DNA from: Conchocele bisecta
Taxonomy: Eukaryota; Mollusca; Bivalvia; Lucinida; Thyasiridae
Length of the DNA stretch: 64,000 nt
Reading direction: 5' to 3'
NCBI GenBank assembly: GCA_029237695.1
Contig: CM055275.1
Coordinates: 88,710,433 to 88,774,432 of the forward strand
The notes under the pieces are model-generated. The model was given only the letters and a program-made list of their open reading frames with translations. It was not told the origin of the DNA and did not search any database. This document shows, one piece after another, positions 53,663 through 63,688 of the stretch. Position numbers and translations under genes: made by a program. Within the stretch, counting starts at the first letter, position 1, and each line of letters opens with the position of its first letter.

Positions 53663-54076
53663 CATACCGCATATAAAAAATCCCAAAAGACAGGCAGCTG
53701 GGCGGGCGGCGGCTGCCACCCGAAAAGTTAAACAAGATAAAATACTCGCCGAGCTTCAAGAGGCTAAACTCCAATCGAGATTGGGGTTGCAATCGGGGAC
53801 GGAGACGAGTTGAGTACAACAACACCCCCAATTCATGAATTGGAAGCACACTCAACACCCAATCGAGGTTGGGCGAATCCGATTGAACCCAAATTCGTGA
53901 ATTGGAGTTGGATTGTTGGTGGTGGTCTGGCAGTTGTTGGTGCCCTGTGCGTGTGGAAATACCCCATATTATCGAAAAAACAACCAGCCAGTGTTCAGAA
54001 GAAAGTTACGAAACACCAATCGCGATTGGATGCGCCCCATTTAAACATTGATCGCGACCCCTTTTATATGCAATAA
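53571..54076 (+). CDS. Basic linker plus transmembrane protein in two overlapping frames
   Basis: 53571-53813 (MMTQDTPARVTELK; NPKRQAAGRAAAATRKVKQDKI) overlaps the end of the preceding gene and is followed with a 4-bp overlap by 53810-54076 (non-ATG start; transmembrane WIVGGGLAVVGALCVWKYP; end NIDRDPFYMQ). In Polinton 1 the two parts are one frame (8919-8563), so either a frameshift mutation or programmed frameshifting joins them here. Membrane protein of unknown function. Confidence 0.5.
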
Positions 54077-54081
54077 TTATA

Positions 54082-54316
54082 ATGGCTGAACAAGACGGTA
54101 AAATGTTAGTGAATGCGCTTTATCATGCCGTGGTGATATCGGGTTTCAGTATCGGGTATGCTCGACTATCAAAGATGGCCCTAGGAGGATCCGCTCCCAA
54201 ATTGGACTTTTACTATGAGAGACGTAGGGCTCGCGACCTTAGATGTAGCGGCCGCAGTTTGGACCCGAGATTATCTAGTTAAAGCTGGAATTCTACCAGT
54301 TAATATATGGAAATAA
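54082..54316 (+). pseudogene. Small hydrophobic Polinton protein, frameshifted
   Basis: MAEQDGKMLVNALYHAVV is open to 54282, but homology to the intact 76-codon gene at 8506-8276 moves to another frame after APKLDF near 54213 and ends IWK-stop at 54316. One indel is enough to explain it. Adjoins the next start, 54317. Confidence 0.6.
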
Positions 54317-54769
54317 ATGGCTTCAATCGCAGTAATAGTAGGTGGTGGGCTCGTAAACGCATTGGCGTTCAGCGGTAGCAACTTTATATTCTCTAAAATG
54401 AGAAGCTCGAACGTGGATGAGGAGCGTAAGCGTCACGATTTAGCTGTAGAACAACTCAATAGCGCAAAGGAAGCGTGGTCGAAAAAACGAACCGCCCATC
54501 TGGACTGGGTCAACGAAGAGCTTCGCCGCGAAAATCACACCGCGCAAACTTTTCAGAACGTTGAAGAAGCCAACCGCGAGTACGCGCTGGCATATCCGCA
54601 GAAAAGTCTCGCGCCGTTGGACCGCGAGCCCCAACTTTCAGATTTCTATGTACCGTCAGAGCCCCAAAAAGACCGCGAGATCGCGTTCATCGTCGTGGGA
54701 ATGGGTGTGGTGGTTTATAAATATATATATATAGAACGATGTCAGTTGACAAACTTTATTTTGCTATGA
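54317..54769 (+). CDS. Small membrane protein with charged middle (about 140-150 aa)
   Basis: MASIAVIVGGGLVNALAFSG (hydrophobic), a charged helix (EERKRHDLAVEQLNSAKEAW, RTAHLDWVNEELRRENH), EPQLSDFYVPSEPQKDREIAF, then a C-terminal membrane helix IVVGMGVVVYK. The last 12 codons run through a (TA)n tract (54718-54732); a slip of that tract probably lengthened the C-terminus, because the Polinton 1 homologue stops there. Overlaps the next start at 54739. Unknown function. Confidence 0.65.
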   Translation: MASIAVIVGGGLVNALAFSGSNFIFSKMRSSNVDEERKRHDLAVEQLNSAKEAWSKKRTAHLDWVNEELRRENHTAQTFQNVEEANREYALAYPQKSLAPLDREPQLSDFYVPSEPQKDREIAFIVVGMGVVVYKYIYIERCQLTNFILL

Positions 54770-55089
54770 TTGATGTAGGCTACACTGCCCTTAAACACCG
54801 CATAGCTGGTGCAAAGGGTATGATTCGTCTGGCCCGAGATTCTCTCGAGACGTGGCGGGAGGACGAAAAAGCGGCCACCCTTTTCGCAAAGCGGATGTTA
54901 GATTCCTCCACCAATCTTGGGGGATTAGATTTTCCCAAGTTCCTTCAGAACTTAACCCACAATCGCGATTGTACTTCCAACAAAGGTTTATTATTATCGA
55001 CGCAGTTACCGGACGATCTGGCGAGGGCATGTTGGAGATTGTCCGATATATTAGAATACATCGCATACTATGAACACGCGCAAACTTAA
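54739..55089 (+). CDS. Unknown Polinton protein (116 aa)
   Basis: Intact frame MSVDKLYFAMIDVGYTALKH... ending IAYYEHAQT. Helical, with a TM-like start only weakly hydrophobic. Overlaps the integrase start by 20 bp, implying tight coupling in one transcript. No homologue in the retained part of Polinton 1 and no recognised family. It is not an obvious protease (no His/Asp/Cys pattern seen). Confidence 0.5.
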   Translation: MSVDKLYFAMIDVGYTALKHRIAGAKGMIRLARDSLETWREDEKAATLFAKRMLDSSTNLGGLDFPKFLQNLTHNRDCTSNKGLLLSTQLPDDLARACWRLSDILEYIAYYEHAQT

Positions 55090-56101
55090 TACCAAACTAT
55101 CGGTTCGCCTAAAGCGCAAGCTAGCGAACGCGTGCTATAGCCCCCACGGGTACTGGAAGGGACTCGCGGCCATCAAGAACCTCACGGCGGCGACCAAGGT
55201 TTCAGAAAACGCTGTCAAGGAATGGCTCAAGAAGCAGGCCATCTGGCAGATCTATTTACCCGCGCCTCACAATATTCGGCACCCGAAATTCGATGTGCCG
55301 GTGCCGAACCAAGTTCACCAAGCGGATCTCCTGTTTCTCCCTCACGATCGCGTCGGTCGTAAGACGTACAAGTACGCGCTGACAATCGTTGACGTAGCGA
55401 GTCGTTATAAAGGGGCTGAGCCGTTGGCCACTAAAGAGTCTAAGGAGGTGGCCGAGGCTCTCTCCCGAATATATAAGAGGAGTCCTCTCAAATGGCCGAA
55501 TCTTCTCCAGGTCGATCCCGGCCGCGAGTTCATGGGCGCGGTCTCTCATCTATTGTCTAAGCACGACGTTTCTGTCAGACGCGGCCGCGTCAACATCCAC
55601 CGGGACCAGGGGATCGTGGAACGCTTCAATCGAACCCTGGCTGAGAGACTGTTCGGACACCAATACGCAAAAGAACTTGTAGACCCTCATTCGCGATCGA
55701 CCGAGTGGGTGGCCAGATTGCCCGCCGTGGTCTCCGCACTGAACGGAGAGGTGACCAGATTGATAGGTAAGAAGCCCGTAGATGCTATCAAGTTTAAAAG
55801 GGTGACGAGCGAGCCCTCTGCCGTCTCGCGCGGGCGACCCGTTGGTTTAGAGGAGCAACGGCTTCCATCGGATATTGACGTCCGGTACCTCTATCAACCG
55901 GGAGAGCTCGAAGGTGGTAGCCGCCGCGCAACTGATCCCGTGTGGTCTCTCAATGTATATCATCTAGATCGATCTATTACGAAACCCGATGAGCCCGTGC
56001 TCTACTATTTGGATGATGGGCCATCTCGAGGGTTTGTTCGCGAAGAACTTCTTGCGGTGCCTTCTGACACCCAGCTACGCCCGGATCGTCAGAATCTTTA
56101 G
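55070..56101 (+). CDS. RVE-family integrase (343 aa)
   Basis: Intact. An N-terminal helical region (YSPHGYWKGLAAIKN, AVKEWLKKQAIW) precedes the DDE core: VHQADLLFL (first Asp near residue 85), LLQVDPGREF (second Asp), DQGIVERFNRTLAERLF (Glu, 35-37 residues later). The C-terminal part (PVWSLNVYHLDRS, VLYYLDDGPSRGFVREELL) has the SH3/chromodomain-like look seen in Polinton integrases. Catalyses element insertion. Converges with PolB, 29 bp apart. The best-preserved enzyme gene in this element. Confidence 0.85.
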   Translation: MNTRKLNTKLSVRLKRKLANACYSPHGYWKGLAAIKNLTAATKVSENAVKEWLKKQAIWQIYLPAPHNIRHPKFDVPVPNQVHQADLLFLPHDRVGRKTYKYALTIVDVASRYKGAEPLATKESKEVAEALSRIYKRSPLKWPNLLQVDPGREFMGAVSHLLSKHDVSVRRGRVNIHRDQGIVERFNRTLAERLFGHQYAKELVDPHSRSTEWVARLPAVVSALNGEVTRLIGKKPVDAIKFKRVTSEPSAVSRGRPVGLEEQRLPSDIDVRYLYQPGELEGGSRRATDPVWSLNVYHLDRSITKPDEPVLYYLDDGPSRGFVREELLAVPSDTQLRPDRQNL

Positions 56102-56130
56102 TATTCTCTCAGAGTTCTTCTTTTTTTTAC

Positions 56131-59100
56131 CTATCCTATAGGCTCGGTGTGTAATCCGTCTTCCATCACTCTCCTCTTGTCGTAGTACGCCGAGAGTCCT
56201 AATTTTTGTTGACAGTACGTCTTCATCACCCCGTTAATCATTCGGAATCCCCTGTTCTCCGCCATATCCCTGCCCCCTTCGAGAGCACTCTTATACCTTC
56301 CCCAAGTCAGATCGTTAGATCTCTTCGACATCCCCTTGGCCGAGTGCTTAGATTTTCCATCACCGCTCACGTAGTAACACTTGCTACACAGAGCGATGGC
56401 TCTATCCCCTTCGAATTCCAGCTTGAACAGTCCCGGAGTTCTGTTGCTCCACACGTCCCACGCCAACCACTCTGTCTTCTCCTTATTAAACTTTCTCTTC
56501 ATATTCTTTCTCACCACCACCGCCAGCGTCTTCTCCGACAGCGCGAAGTACATGCTGTCAGTGTCCATCTGTATCAGTTCGAAATCTCCGCGATCCACGT
56601 ACTTGTCCAAGAAGTCGTAGTAGAACTCCAGCATCAGGAGCTTGGCCAACTGGTAGACCGCTATGCCACACTGAAACGGTCTGTTGATCACCACTCGAGT
56701 CTTCCTGCTCGATATCTCGTAAGCCTCCCCAATCTCCTCCAGGTCTTCGAACCACGACGACCTCAGTGCCCGATCGACAGTCTTCTCATCCTTCGTATAT
56801 GTGGTGTTCAGGTGCCTCTCTTGTGCCTCAATCAGTTTGCCACAACACGCGTTGCCAACCAGTTTGAATATCTCCGCCAACACCGCCTTGCTCTTGTCGA
56901 CGTCCCCCGTCCGTCTAGCAGCGGTGACCTCTTTAACGAACCATTGAAACGGTTTGCCCAGCGTGTAGTCTATCACCCTATGCACCGCCTTGACGATCAG
57001 ACCGTGCTCCAGATACCACTTTAGCAGCGGGGTGTATATGATCATCTTCTTGGCGGAAATTGCCCCCACGAGCTTTCTCTGCCCTTCGACTCTTTTCCTG
57101 CAAGTCCCGGCCAGGTAGTCCTTCATGTGCTGTGGAACCTCGTTCTCATCGACTTCTCAATTAACAAACAGCGGTGACATTTCCGAGAACTTGTCTCTCA
57201 ACGTTTCCGGGACCTCTATATCCAACTCCGCAAATCCGAACCACTTTTCACTCCTGACCTTCCTCACGAAACAGTCTATATACGACTGTCTTTCCGGGTC
57301 GTCACACGTCCATATCTGCTCCTCACCACACGGCAAGTCCTTCGACAGAGTAGATAGGTACAGAGCATTGGCATCGTACCCCAGCACCGCCTTGCACATC
57401 TTCTCCTCCCGACTCCCCACCTGACCCCTGATCGTTGACCTTCCAGCCTCGGCGTATCTGGAGAATACTATGGACGGACCACCGACCAATCCCTGCTTCA
57501 TCATCTCGTAAGTTTCAGACTTCGGCGACCACAGCTCGGGCGTGTCCGCCTTCCCATCGATCGACCCGCGGAGTAGGTACTGAAGGGATACACCGGGCAG
57601 AGACACAGCATCCTTGAGTATGTCCACGCCTCTTCCCCTGTAGAACTCCGTCATTTTAGTCAGAGCCTCCAGGAACGGTCCTACATCCAAGTCGTAGTGT
57701 TGCAACCATTCCTTGAACGTCTTCATCCCCTTTTCTCGGAATACCTTCTTACATGCTTTCCACTCGGACAACGACAGTAGGAACTCACCCTTCAACTTCG
57801 AGTACCACTCGGGATAGTCCGGCAGCCCCGGATGATCGAGCTTGTCCGCGCTATCGAACCACTCGTACGGAAAGTGAGACTTTACCGTTCTACAGTCGTA
57901 CGCCTTAACCCACCGGTCGTACGTGGTACCGGGTCCCAGATACTGGATGATGTCGAGAAATCTAAACTCGGGGGTAAACAGAAACATCGTCGTGCTGGCT
58001 CTCTTTCCGACCATCACCTTATTCACGGTGGCCGCCAACTTCTCTACAAAGTACTGCTTGATGAGGTTCAGGTCGTACCTGCTACAGTTGAACCCCACCA
58101 CCGGGACTTGGTCAATCCAAGAGATAATCTTTGCTTGCTGAGACTTCGATAACATATCTATGTCGGCCGGCAGAGACTTCTTCCTAACCCCTTCCCTGAT
58201 TGCCTTGCCTCTCATCTGCAGCTCGGTCACGAACTTCTCGACTAGCGTGTCGGGATCTCGTTCGCATAGGTGTGTGATCCCTTCATGCATCGTATCCCCC
58301 AACGACACCGATATAGGAACGTGCTCGACCTCGAAGGTCAGGTCTTTGGTGGGTCGCGTGCTTTTTGACTTGTCGAGATACGCCTCGAAGTCGTAGACTA
58401 TCTGGTGAGTCGTCTCCTCCTCGCGTGGCGATTGTGGATAGTAGGTATTAATTTTATCAAAATTATCATTCAACCACTCGTACTCCCACATCACCACCAG
58501 CTCGTAACCCGCCTTACTTATCTTGGCGTCTTGAATTTTCGTCCTCTTGTACAGCGATCTCGCGTTACCTCTTATGCAATGCCTCGGACACCCGTGCCAG
58601 TAGCATCCGTGAAACTGAAACACGGTCTCGGTCTCGTGACAGTAACCGTCGACCGGATCACCGGCCATCCACCTCTCACCACCGTGACCGCAGTTGGCGT
58701 GATGTATGTGCTTTCCCACCCTCTCCTCTTCTCTGCTTAACCATTGAATCGACCTCACACTCGCTGACCCCTTGGGATAGAACGCCTTCTCGTAGGCCGA
58801 CTACAGTCTCTCTACCCTCTTACCTGGACATGTCACCACGGTCTTCGCACCCATGCAGGTGGTCGCGTGCCTGTGCATGTTACACGACTTTGTGAACTGT
58901 TGTTGACATCCGGTGCACCCGTACTCGTTCGTCATCTTGCGGAGATTCGTTATGAGGCACGAGTGACCTCCAAACATTCCTATCGTCATTGTCTTCCCCC
59001 CAACCACGTCGTAATTTGCCGGAACCTTCATGAGGTACCACACTCCATCGGCAGTGGGCTCGTAAACGCGAATGCCCATCTTGAAGCGCTCTTCTACCTT

Positions 59101-60108
59101 CTTAATATCATCCAGGGGGATTCCCTTACTACCCGGTCCGTTATCGTGACCGAGGTATTCGCGAGCCAGAGCTCGTGCCTTCCTACAACACCCGTCGGGT
59201 CTCCCTCCACGTTGGATGGCTATGCACCTAAACAGACACAAGTAGTCGTCGTACGTGTCGATGGAATACATTCCCTTTTTCTGTCTTAACCAGTCTGGGA
59301 GTTTTCCCGCTCCCATGAGAAGTTGTTGAGCGTCGATGATCATCTTCACCTCGACCGATATCCAACGAACGAAGGTCCATTTTGTGTTTGGTCTATCGAC
59401 TTTGTCGATGTCCATTCGACCTTTCTCTCTATCGGATATCCAACTCTCGGCTTTGGCGATCTCGTTTATCCACGGACTGCCCTTTGATTGTTTGTGATAG
59501 ATCATAGTAGCGTCGGTCTCTATGTTCCTAATACGATACGAGCACGAATACCTCAGATAACATGCCGTGGTCATCTCTGGGCGAATTTTATTCATTATGC
59601 GATTAGCGATCTCCCCGTCTACCCCCCTCTCGAAAGTCCATACTATCTTCCTCCTACCCCTATCAACAGTTTCCCTAACTTCGGCTTCTTCGGCGAGAAT
59701 CCTGGGACCCTCCTCCACCAAAGCTCTGGCGATATCTTTCCTCTTCTTGGGAGGTCTCCCCACCAACCCTTGATAAATCTTATTGTAGTACGCCTTGCAT
59801 AGGGGTTTTCTACGTGCGCTGGGATCTTCTTTTACACGCTGTGCATAAGCGGTGGCGCGCAGACTGGCCGTCGTCTCGTTCTCCAATTTCTCGAAGCGTT
59901 TTTCGGGGTCGGCGGGCAGTCGTCCGGTCGAAACCGCACGCTGCAGCCTCTCCTCATAGACGACGGCTCGCGCGTCACTTATCCTATCTGCTATATCTTT
60001 CTTCAGTCTCAAACCTCTTAGGGAAATTCCCCAACTCTTAGCTTGCTCTCTCATTTGCTTTATGGTAGGCATTATACTGAGTATAACTAATAGATTTCTT
60101 ATCTTCAA
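56131..60108 (-). pseudogene. polB: Polinton family B DNA polymerase with two in-frame stops
   Basis: One continuous frame of 1,325 codons broken by TAG (58801-58803) and TGA (57154-57156). Likely start 60072 (MPTIKQMREQAKS), a SAP-like N-terminus. Then a region with YDDYLCLFRCIAIQ and a C2H2-like CTGCQQQF..CNMHRHATTC; VDGYCHETETVFQFHGCYWHGC, resembling the endonuclease-like insert of Polinton polymerases; Exo I IVYDFEAYLD; Exo II GFNCSRYDLNLIKQ; motif A YDANALYLSTL; motif B KLVGNACCGKLIE; motif C IQMDTDSMYFAL. Protein-primed replication is the family role. Catalytic motifs are intact apart from the two stops. Confidence 0.85.
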
Positions 60109-60386
60109 TAGGGTGTAAGTTTATATTTTATTCGTAATAAATATATGACAGATTGTTGTAATATACTTAGTATAACTTATGGATAACTTGTCTTTAATAG
60201 GGTGTCAGTTTATATTTGTGACAGATTGCTGTAAATATACTGAGTATAACTTATGGATTTCTTATCTTTAATAGGGTGTCAGTTGTTATTTTATTCGTAA
60301 TAAAAGTATGACAGATTATGTTATATATATACTGAGTATAACATAGGGATTCTTATCTCTAATAGGGTGTATCTTCTCATGTCATA
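60075..60386. repeat. Four tandem 74-93-bp units at the right end
   Basis: Units begin ACTGAGTATAACTTATGGAT and include AATAGGGTGTCAG and ATGACAGATT. They start at the PolB 5' end and run into the TIR; the last overlaps 60315-60386. The left TIR has only one unit. May hold the PolB promoter or an origin. Confidence 0.75.
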
Positions 60387-60511
60387 AATATATGGTCTCG
60401 CGGTAGTAGTATATAAGAGTCATAATGATTACAAGTTTCATTGTGGAAGCCACCACACGTAGTGGGTGGTTTCCATATAAACTTGTATCATTATGACTCT
60501 TATATACTACT
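60315..60511 (-). repeat. Right TIR of Polinton 2, with internal hairpin
   Basis: Reverse complement of 37035-37230 with very few differences. The outer 105 bp is a near palindrome. Followed by the CCATT target duplication. Confidence 0.9.
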
Positions 60512-60701
60512 CCATTCCTTGTGTACATGTACATCTATATTTAGCTCCAGCAGGGCGTGTCCTAACGCTCATTGGTCCGTGTCCACACATGTGATCGAAA
60601 TCTCCAACTCTCCATACACACACAAGTTCTACATGCAGTGGAACATATGATAGCCAATGCATATTTAGTGCACGCGTATGCCAGTACGCATTACGATATA
60701 A

Positions 60702-61990
60702 TTCCAGCACAAAAATATTTACACAATTCCTTAATATTTGATTGGCCCGTAGCAAGTCTCTGTCCAAAATTTATATCCCAGTAACCTCCCACGCCAAGCT
60801 ACTTTCCGTAACCGTGAGGCGCAGTTAAAATAATTCGAAAACGGAAAATAAACACATTTTCTTGATGAATTTATTTCAAATGCTGGATTTATAAGGAATT
60901 AATGGCATTTTTGTGGAATTTATCGGGGATATACAGGGATCCTCTAGATTATCGGACAAAAATGGCAGTTTTTTTTAGATATATTTCTTAAAATAGCAGC
61001 TACGGGCATAAACTTTTCACAGAACAATCGTCGGTTCTTGCTTTCTCAAAGCATGTAAACTATTTAGCAAAATGTGCCATATTTCTCACTTAAAATTGGG
61101 TCAGATCATCAGTCGTAATATTGCCCCAAAATTAAAATCGACAATCGATTACCCGGACAAATGTATAACCGTCTTATAACTTGTATTCTCACCTTCAAAT
61201 CATAATTTTATCGCCTGAAGACCAGTATAAACAGCATTGTGTTGTTTTGCAGAAAAAACAATCACAATTCGCTTCTTGGAAAACATCGTATTTATAGAAT
61301 TTATTGTATTTATAGTACAACTCTGCAATGACGTAATGGGCGCACTCGTTTGAGCTCTTCATAATTTGGTGGAAAATCCGCGGTAATGATCGTTTCGTAC
61401 ACTGGTGTTTTCGCACCTGTCGATTTTACCCACAAATTAATATGGGTGCGAAATGGTGTGTAATGGCTTGGGGCGATTTGGCCTTGAAACAATTATTATT
61501 TGTTTTTGAGTAAGTAGCTCTTCGTTCTTTTTCTATCATGATACATTTTCGCATTCCTTCCTATCTGCTCTGTATTGTACATTGTGTATTAAACAGTCTG
61601 AAAATTATATTGGAGGAATGCATCGTATCGTCTGCATACTTCACACAACAGAGTATTGAAAAACTCTATAGGGGGCCTCAAATTATGCGCATGCGCAGTG
61701 ACAGATACAAGCCCCCGCGCGACGTTTGACATTGTAAACAACTTGTGGACATAGTTGGGGGAATGTTTTCAGCATATTTTACTAAAATGTTTACCTTGGC
61801 GATATATTATTCACACTGGCATGGAAACAGCAAGCACCTGAGTGACTTAGATGTGTTTGTTGCAAAATCGGATCAAATGAATGCGTTTAATTAACAGCTA
61901 TTTTGATTTGTCCGATAAATTGATTGTCCGGATAATTGGTAGGACCCATGTACTTGGAAAAGTCGCGGGTATACTGGACGAAGCCTTCCG
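60702..61990. repeat. Dispersed repeat copy B, interrupted
   Basis: 60702-60931 and 61951-61990 match 1760-2030 (copy A), including CCAGCACAAAAATATT, GGAATTTATCGGGGATATA and ACTTGGAAAAGTCG. The interruption is the pogo/Tigger-like element. Confidence 0.75.
60934..61950. mobile_element. Pogo/Tigger-like element copy 2, TA target duplication
   Basis: CAGGGATCCTCTAGATTATC at the left and GGATAATTGGTAGGACCCATG at the right, with TA on each side (60932-60933, 61951-61952). Empty-site comparison with copy A supports the boundaries. About 360 bp (61340-61700) is absent from copy 1. No transposase remains. Confidence 0.7.
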
Positions 61991-62029
61991 CTAAAATAGG
62001 ATTACGAATATCGTAATACTCACAAAAGG

Positions 62030-62170
62030 GGTATAACCAGATTCAACTGTCACATACAAAATGCCAAAGATGTGTGTGAGGGCCAAACCAGGTCTCCAGT
62101 CGGGATTCAAGTAAGGATGAACCCCGATCGTTAAATTACCCATCGCGTGCTCCCACCTGCCACCCACCCG
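62030..62170. repeat. Dispersed repeat fragment
   Basis: GAGGGCCAAACCAGG and GGATGAACCCC..GTTAAATTAC with a C-rich CCCACCTGCCACCCACC are shared with 15995-16095. Confidence 0.55.
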
Positions 62171-62265
62171 GCACCTGCAAGCGTCTAAGTGACCATGATC
62201 ATACCTCCAGTTGGAATAGCCCCAAGTTTAGCTATTCGGGATATACCCGAACTATGTACACTCAC

Positions 62266-62500
62266 CTCAGTTTGTCGGTGCACGCCGTACAGAACTGGTC
62301 GTGAACGTCTAGCAGATGGGCGAGTAACCGCGGTGACCCAGTTTCCCCAAACACTGCCTGAAGTGACGTCCAGCGACCGTAGTTGGCACCGACGTCAATG
62401 CTGTGGCTGGTCAGACAGACGTCACCCACCGCGCCGTCCACGGCTCGCTTCAAACCGTCACACATGTGGCCCGTGTAGAAATATATCGGCAAGAAAAGTA
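62266..62500 (-). CDS. Probable host exon, cysteine-containing protein, unrecognised
   Basis: Open frame with good composition: IYFYTGHMCDGLKRAVDG, SHSIDVGANYGRWTSLQAVFG, HLLDVHDQFCTACTDKL. It ends at a consensus donor, GAG|GTGAGT, at 62266/62265. The upstream limit is uncertain: no clear acceptor was seen, and the frame extends a little into a Leu-rich stretch that might be a signal peptide end. GC is higher than the surroundings. Family not recognised; the remaining exons would lie below 62265 and were not found. Confidence 0.45.
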
Positions 62501-63534
62501 GAGAGACGTTTTCAACCGTTCCAGTTTGTTTTAAAACAAATGGCGAAAATGAAAAGTAAGGGGAGTAACTCGTCGTATTGACAGGTAGATACGAGCAGTA
62601 ACTCTGCTAACCGCCCGTTCTGATACGCTATGGACGGTACGGGGCCGGGGAATTTTGCCGAGTTACTATGATTACTGCCCATAATTAGTTGACATGATTA
62701 CTGCCCATAATTAGTTGACAGACACTTCGACCACAGGATATAGTGGTCCAACGACAAATTCGTTGCAAAGATAACAATTATTCAAATGCTCCGTATGACT
62801 GTAGTAGGGTAGATATACTTTTCAATTTTTATGAAATCTGCTACTGGTGTGAACAGAAGAACCCGCGAAAAAATGACGTTAGTTCACTATAAATCTGATG
62901 ATGAAAGTGTAATTGGCAGACCTTTATTGAATAAGCATAAAATTAGAATTTGCCTTCTGGTGGTGGGTTTATTATATAAACCGCGGATGAAATGACGTTA
63001 ATTAAATATATCATTAAATAAGAGCGTTTGTGGGGGTGGGGGGGGGGTGGGCTGTAATGTTTGTTTGTTCCGGGGTGGGTCTAAAATGCTGACCATTTTT
63101 CGCTGACCAGTCAACCTGAGGCGAGTGTGCCTGTGTACGGGGATGCTCTTGTAAAAGTATAGATGGTTGATGGTGTAAAGTGACGGACGCACAGGATGAT
63201 TACAAGTTCTTCCCCTTTCATAAATATATATTACTCCACTTATTTTGTTGTGTGATTAGCACATCTGTTCATTCTTCAATTAGCAATATATACATACATG
63301 TATTAACTCAATAACTAGTGTGTCACATATCTTATTGTTTACCCTCGACCAATGAAATAACTGCATTTTTCTCAATTAAGTGCATATTGCGACACTTTCG
63401 CCAATATCTATTAAATTAATCATTACATGTTTGTTTAGAACTGATTTTATGCCTTTTTGTCATAATTTCTCGAGACGCAAAGCATATTACCACCCATACA
63501 CATATTCATTACGGGTCGCACTGCCAATCACATG
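62501..63534. other. Intergenic, no gene seen
   Basis: Holds a 27-bp direct duplication (ATGATTACTGCCCATAATTAGTTGACA region, 62663-62722, given in part) and a short G run near 63040. Nothing else recognised. Confidence 0.4.
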
Positions 63535-63688
63535 CTAGTATAGCGATTCAAACTCACGTTTAGTGGCGGAGCTTCGCGACTGGGCTGGATAAACAATAAG
63601 TATGTTGCAGTTCACATATTGAATTTTTAATAAACTAATTTCTTAAAAATTCAATATGTGAAATATAACTATTACTTATTGCCATTGT
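63535..63688. repeat. Fold-back repeat, copy 2
   Basis: Inverse orientation of 33182-33343: CTTCGCGACTGGG, AACAATAAGTATGTT, and arms TTCACATATTGAATTTTT / AAAAATTCAATATGTGAA. Confidence 0.75.

Larger units (their letters stand above)
37035..60511 (+). mobile_element. Maverick/Polinton element (Polinton 2), 23.5 kb with nested DIRS
   Basis: 196-bp terminal inverted repeats begin AGTAGTATATAAGAG and end CTCTTATATACTACT. CCATT is duplicated at both flanks (37030-37034, 60512-60516). It contains RVE integrase, family B DNA polymerase, A32-like ATPase, a capsid candidate and other genes shared with Polinton 1. Without the 6.2-kb DIRS insertion it would be about 17.3 kb, normal for Polintons. A 5-bp rather than the usual 6-bp duplication is noted. 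PolB, capsid, ATPase, fibre, DIRS-split and other genes each carry lesions, so it is not autonomous. Confidence 0.9.

Noticed and set aside
56206..57024. 272-codon plus-strand frame opposite PolB
   Set aside because: Antisense shadow of the polymerase; no domain and unusual composition. The same applies to plus-strand frames at 57832-58152, 58867-59289 and others.
59488..59802. 104-codon plus-strand frame
   Set aside because: Antisense to the N-terminal part of PolB; no independent support.
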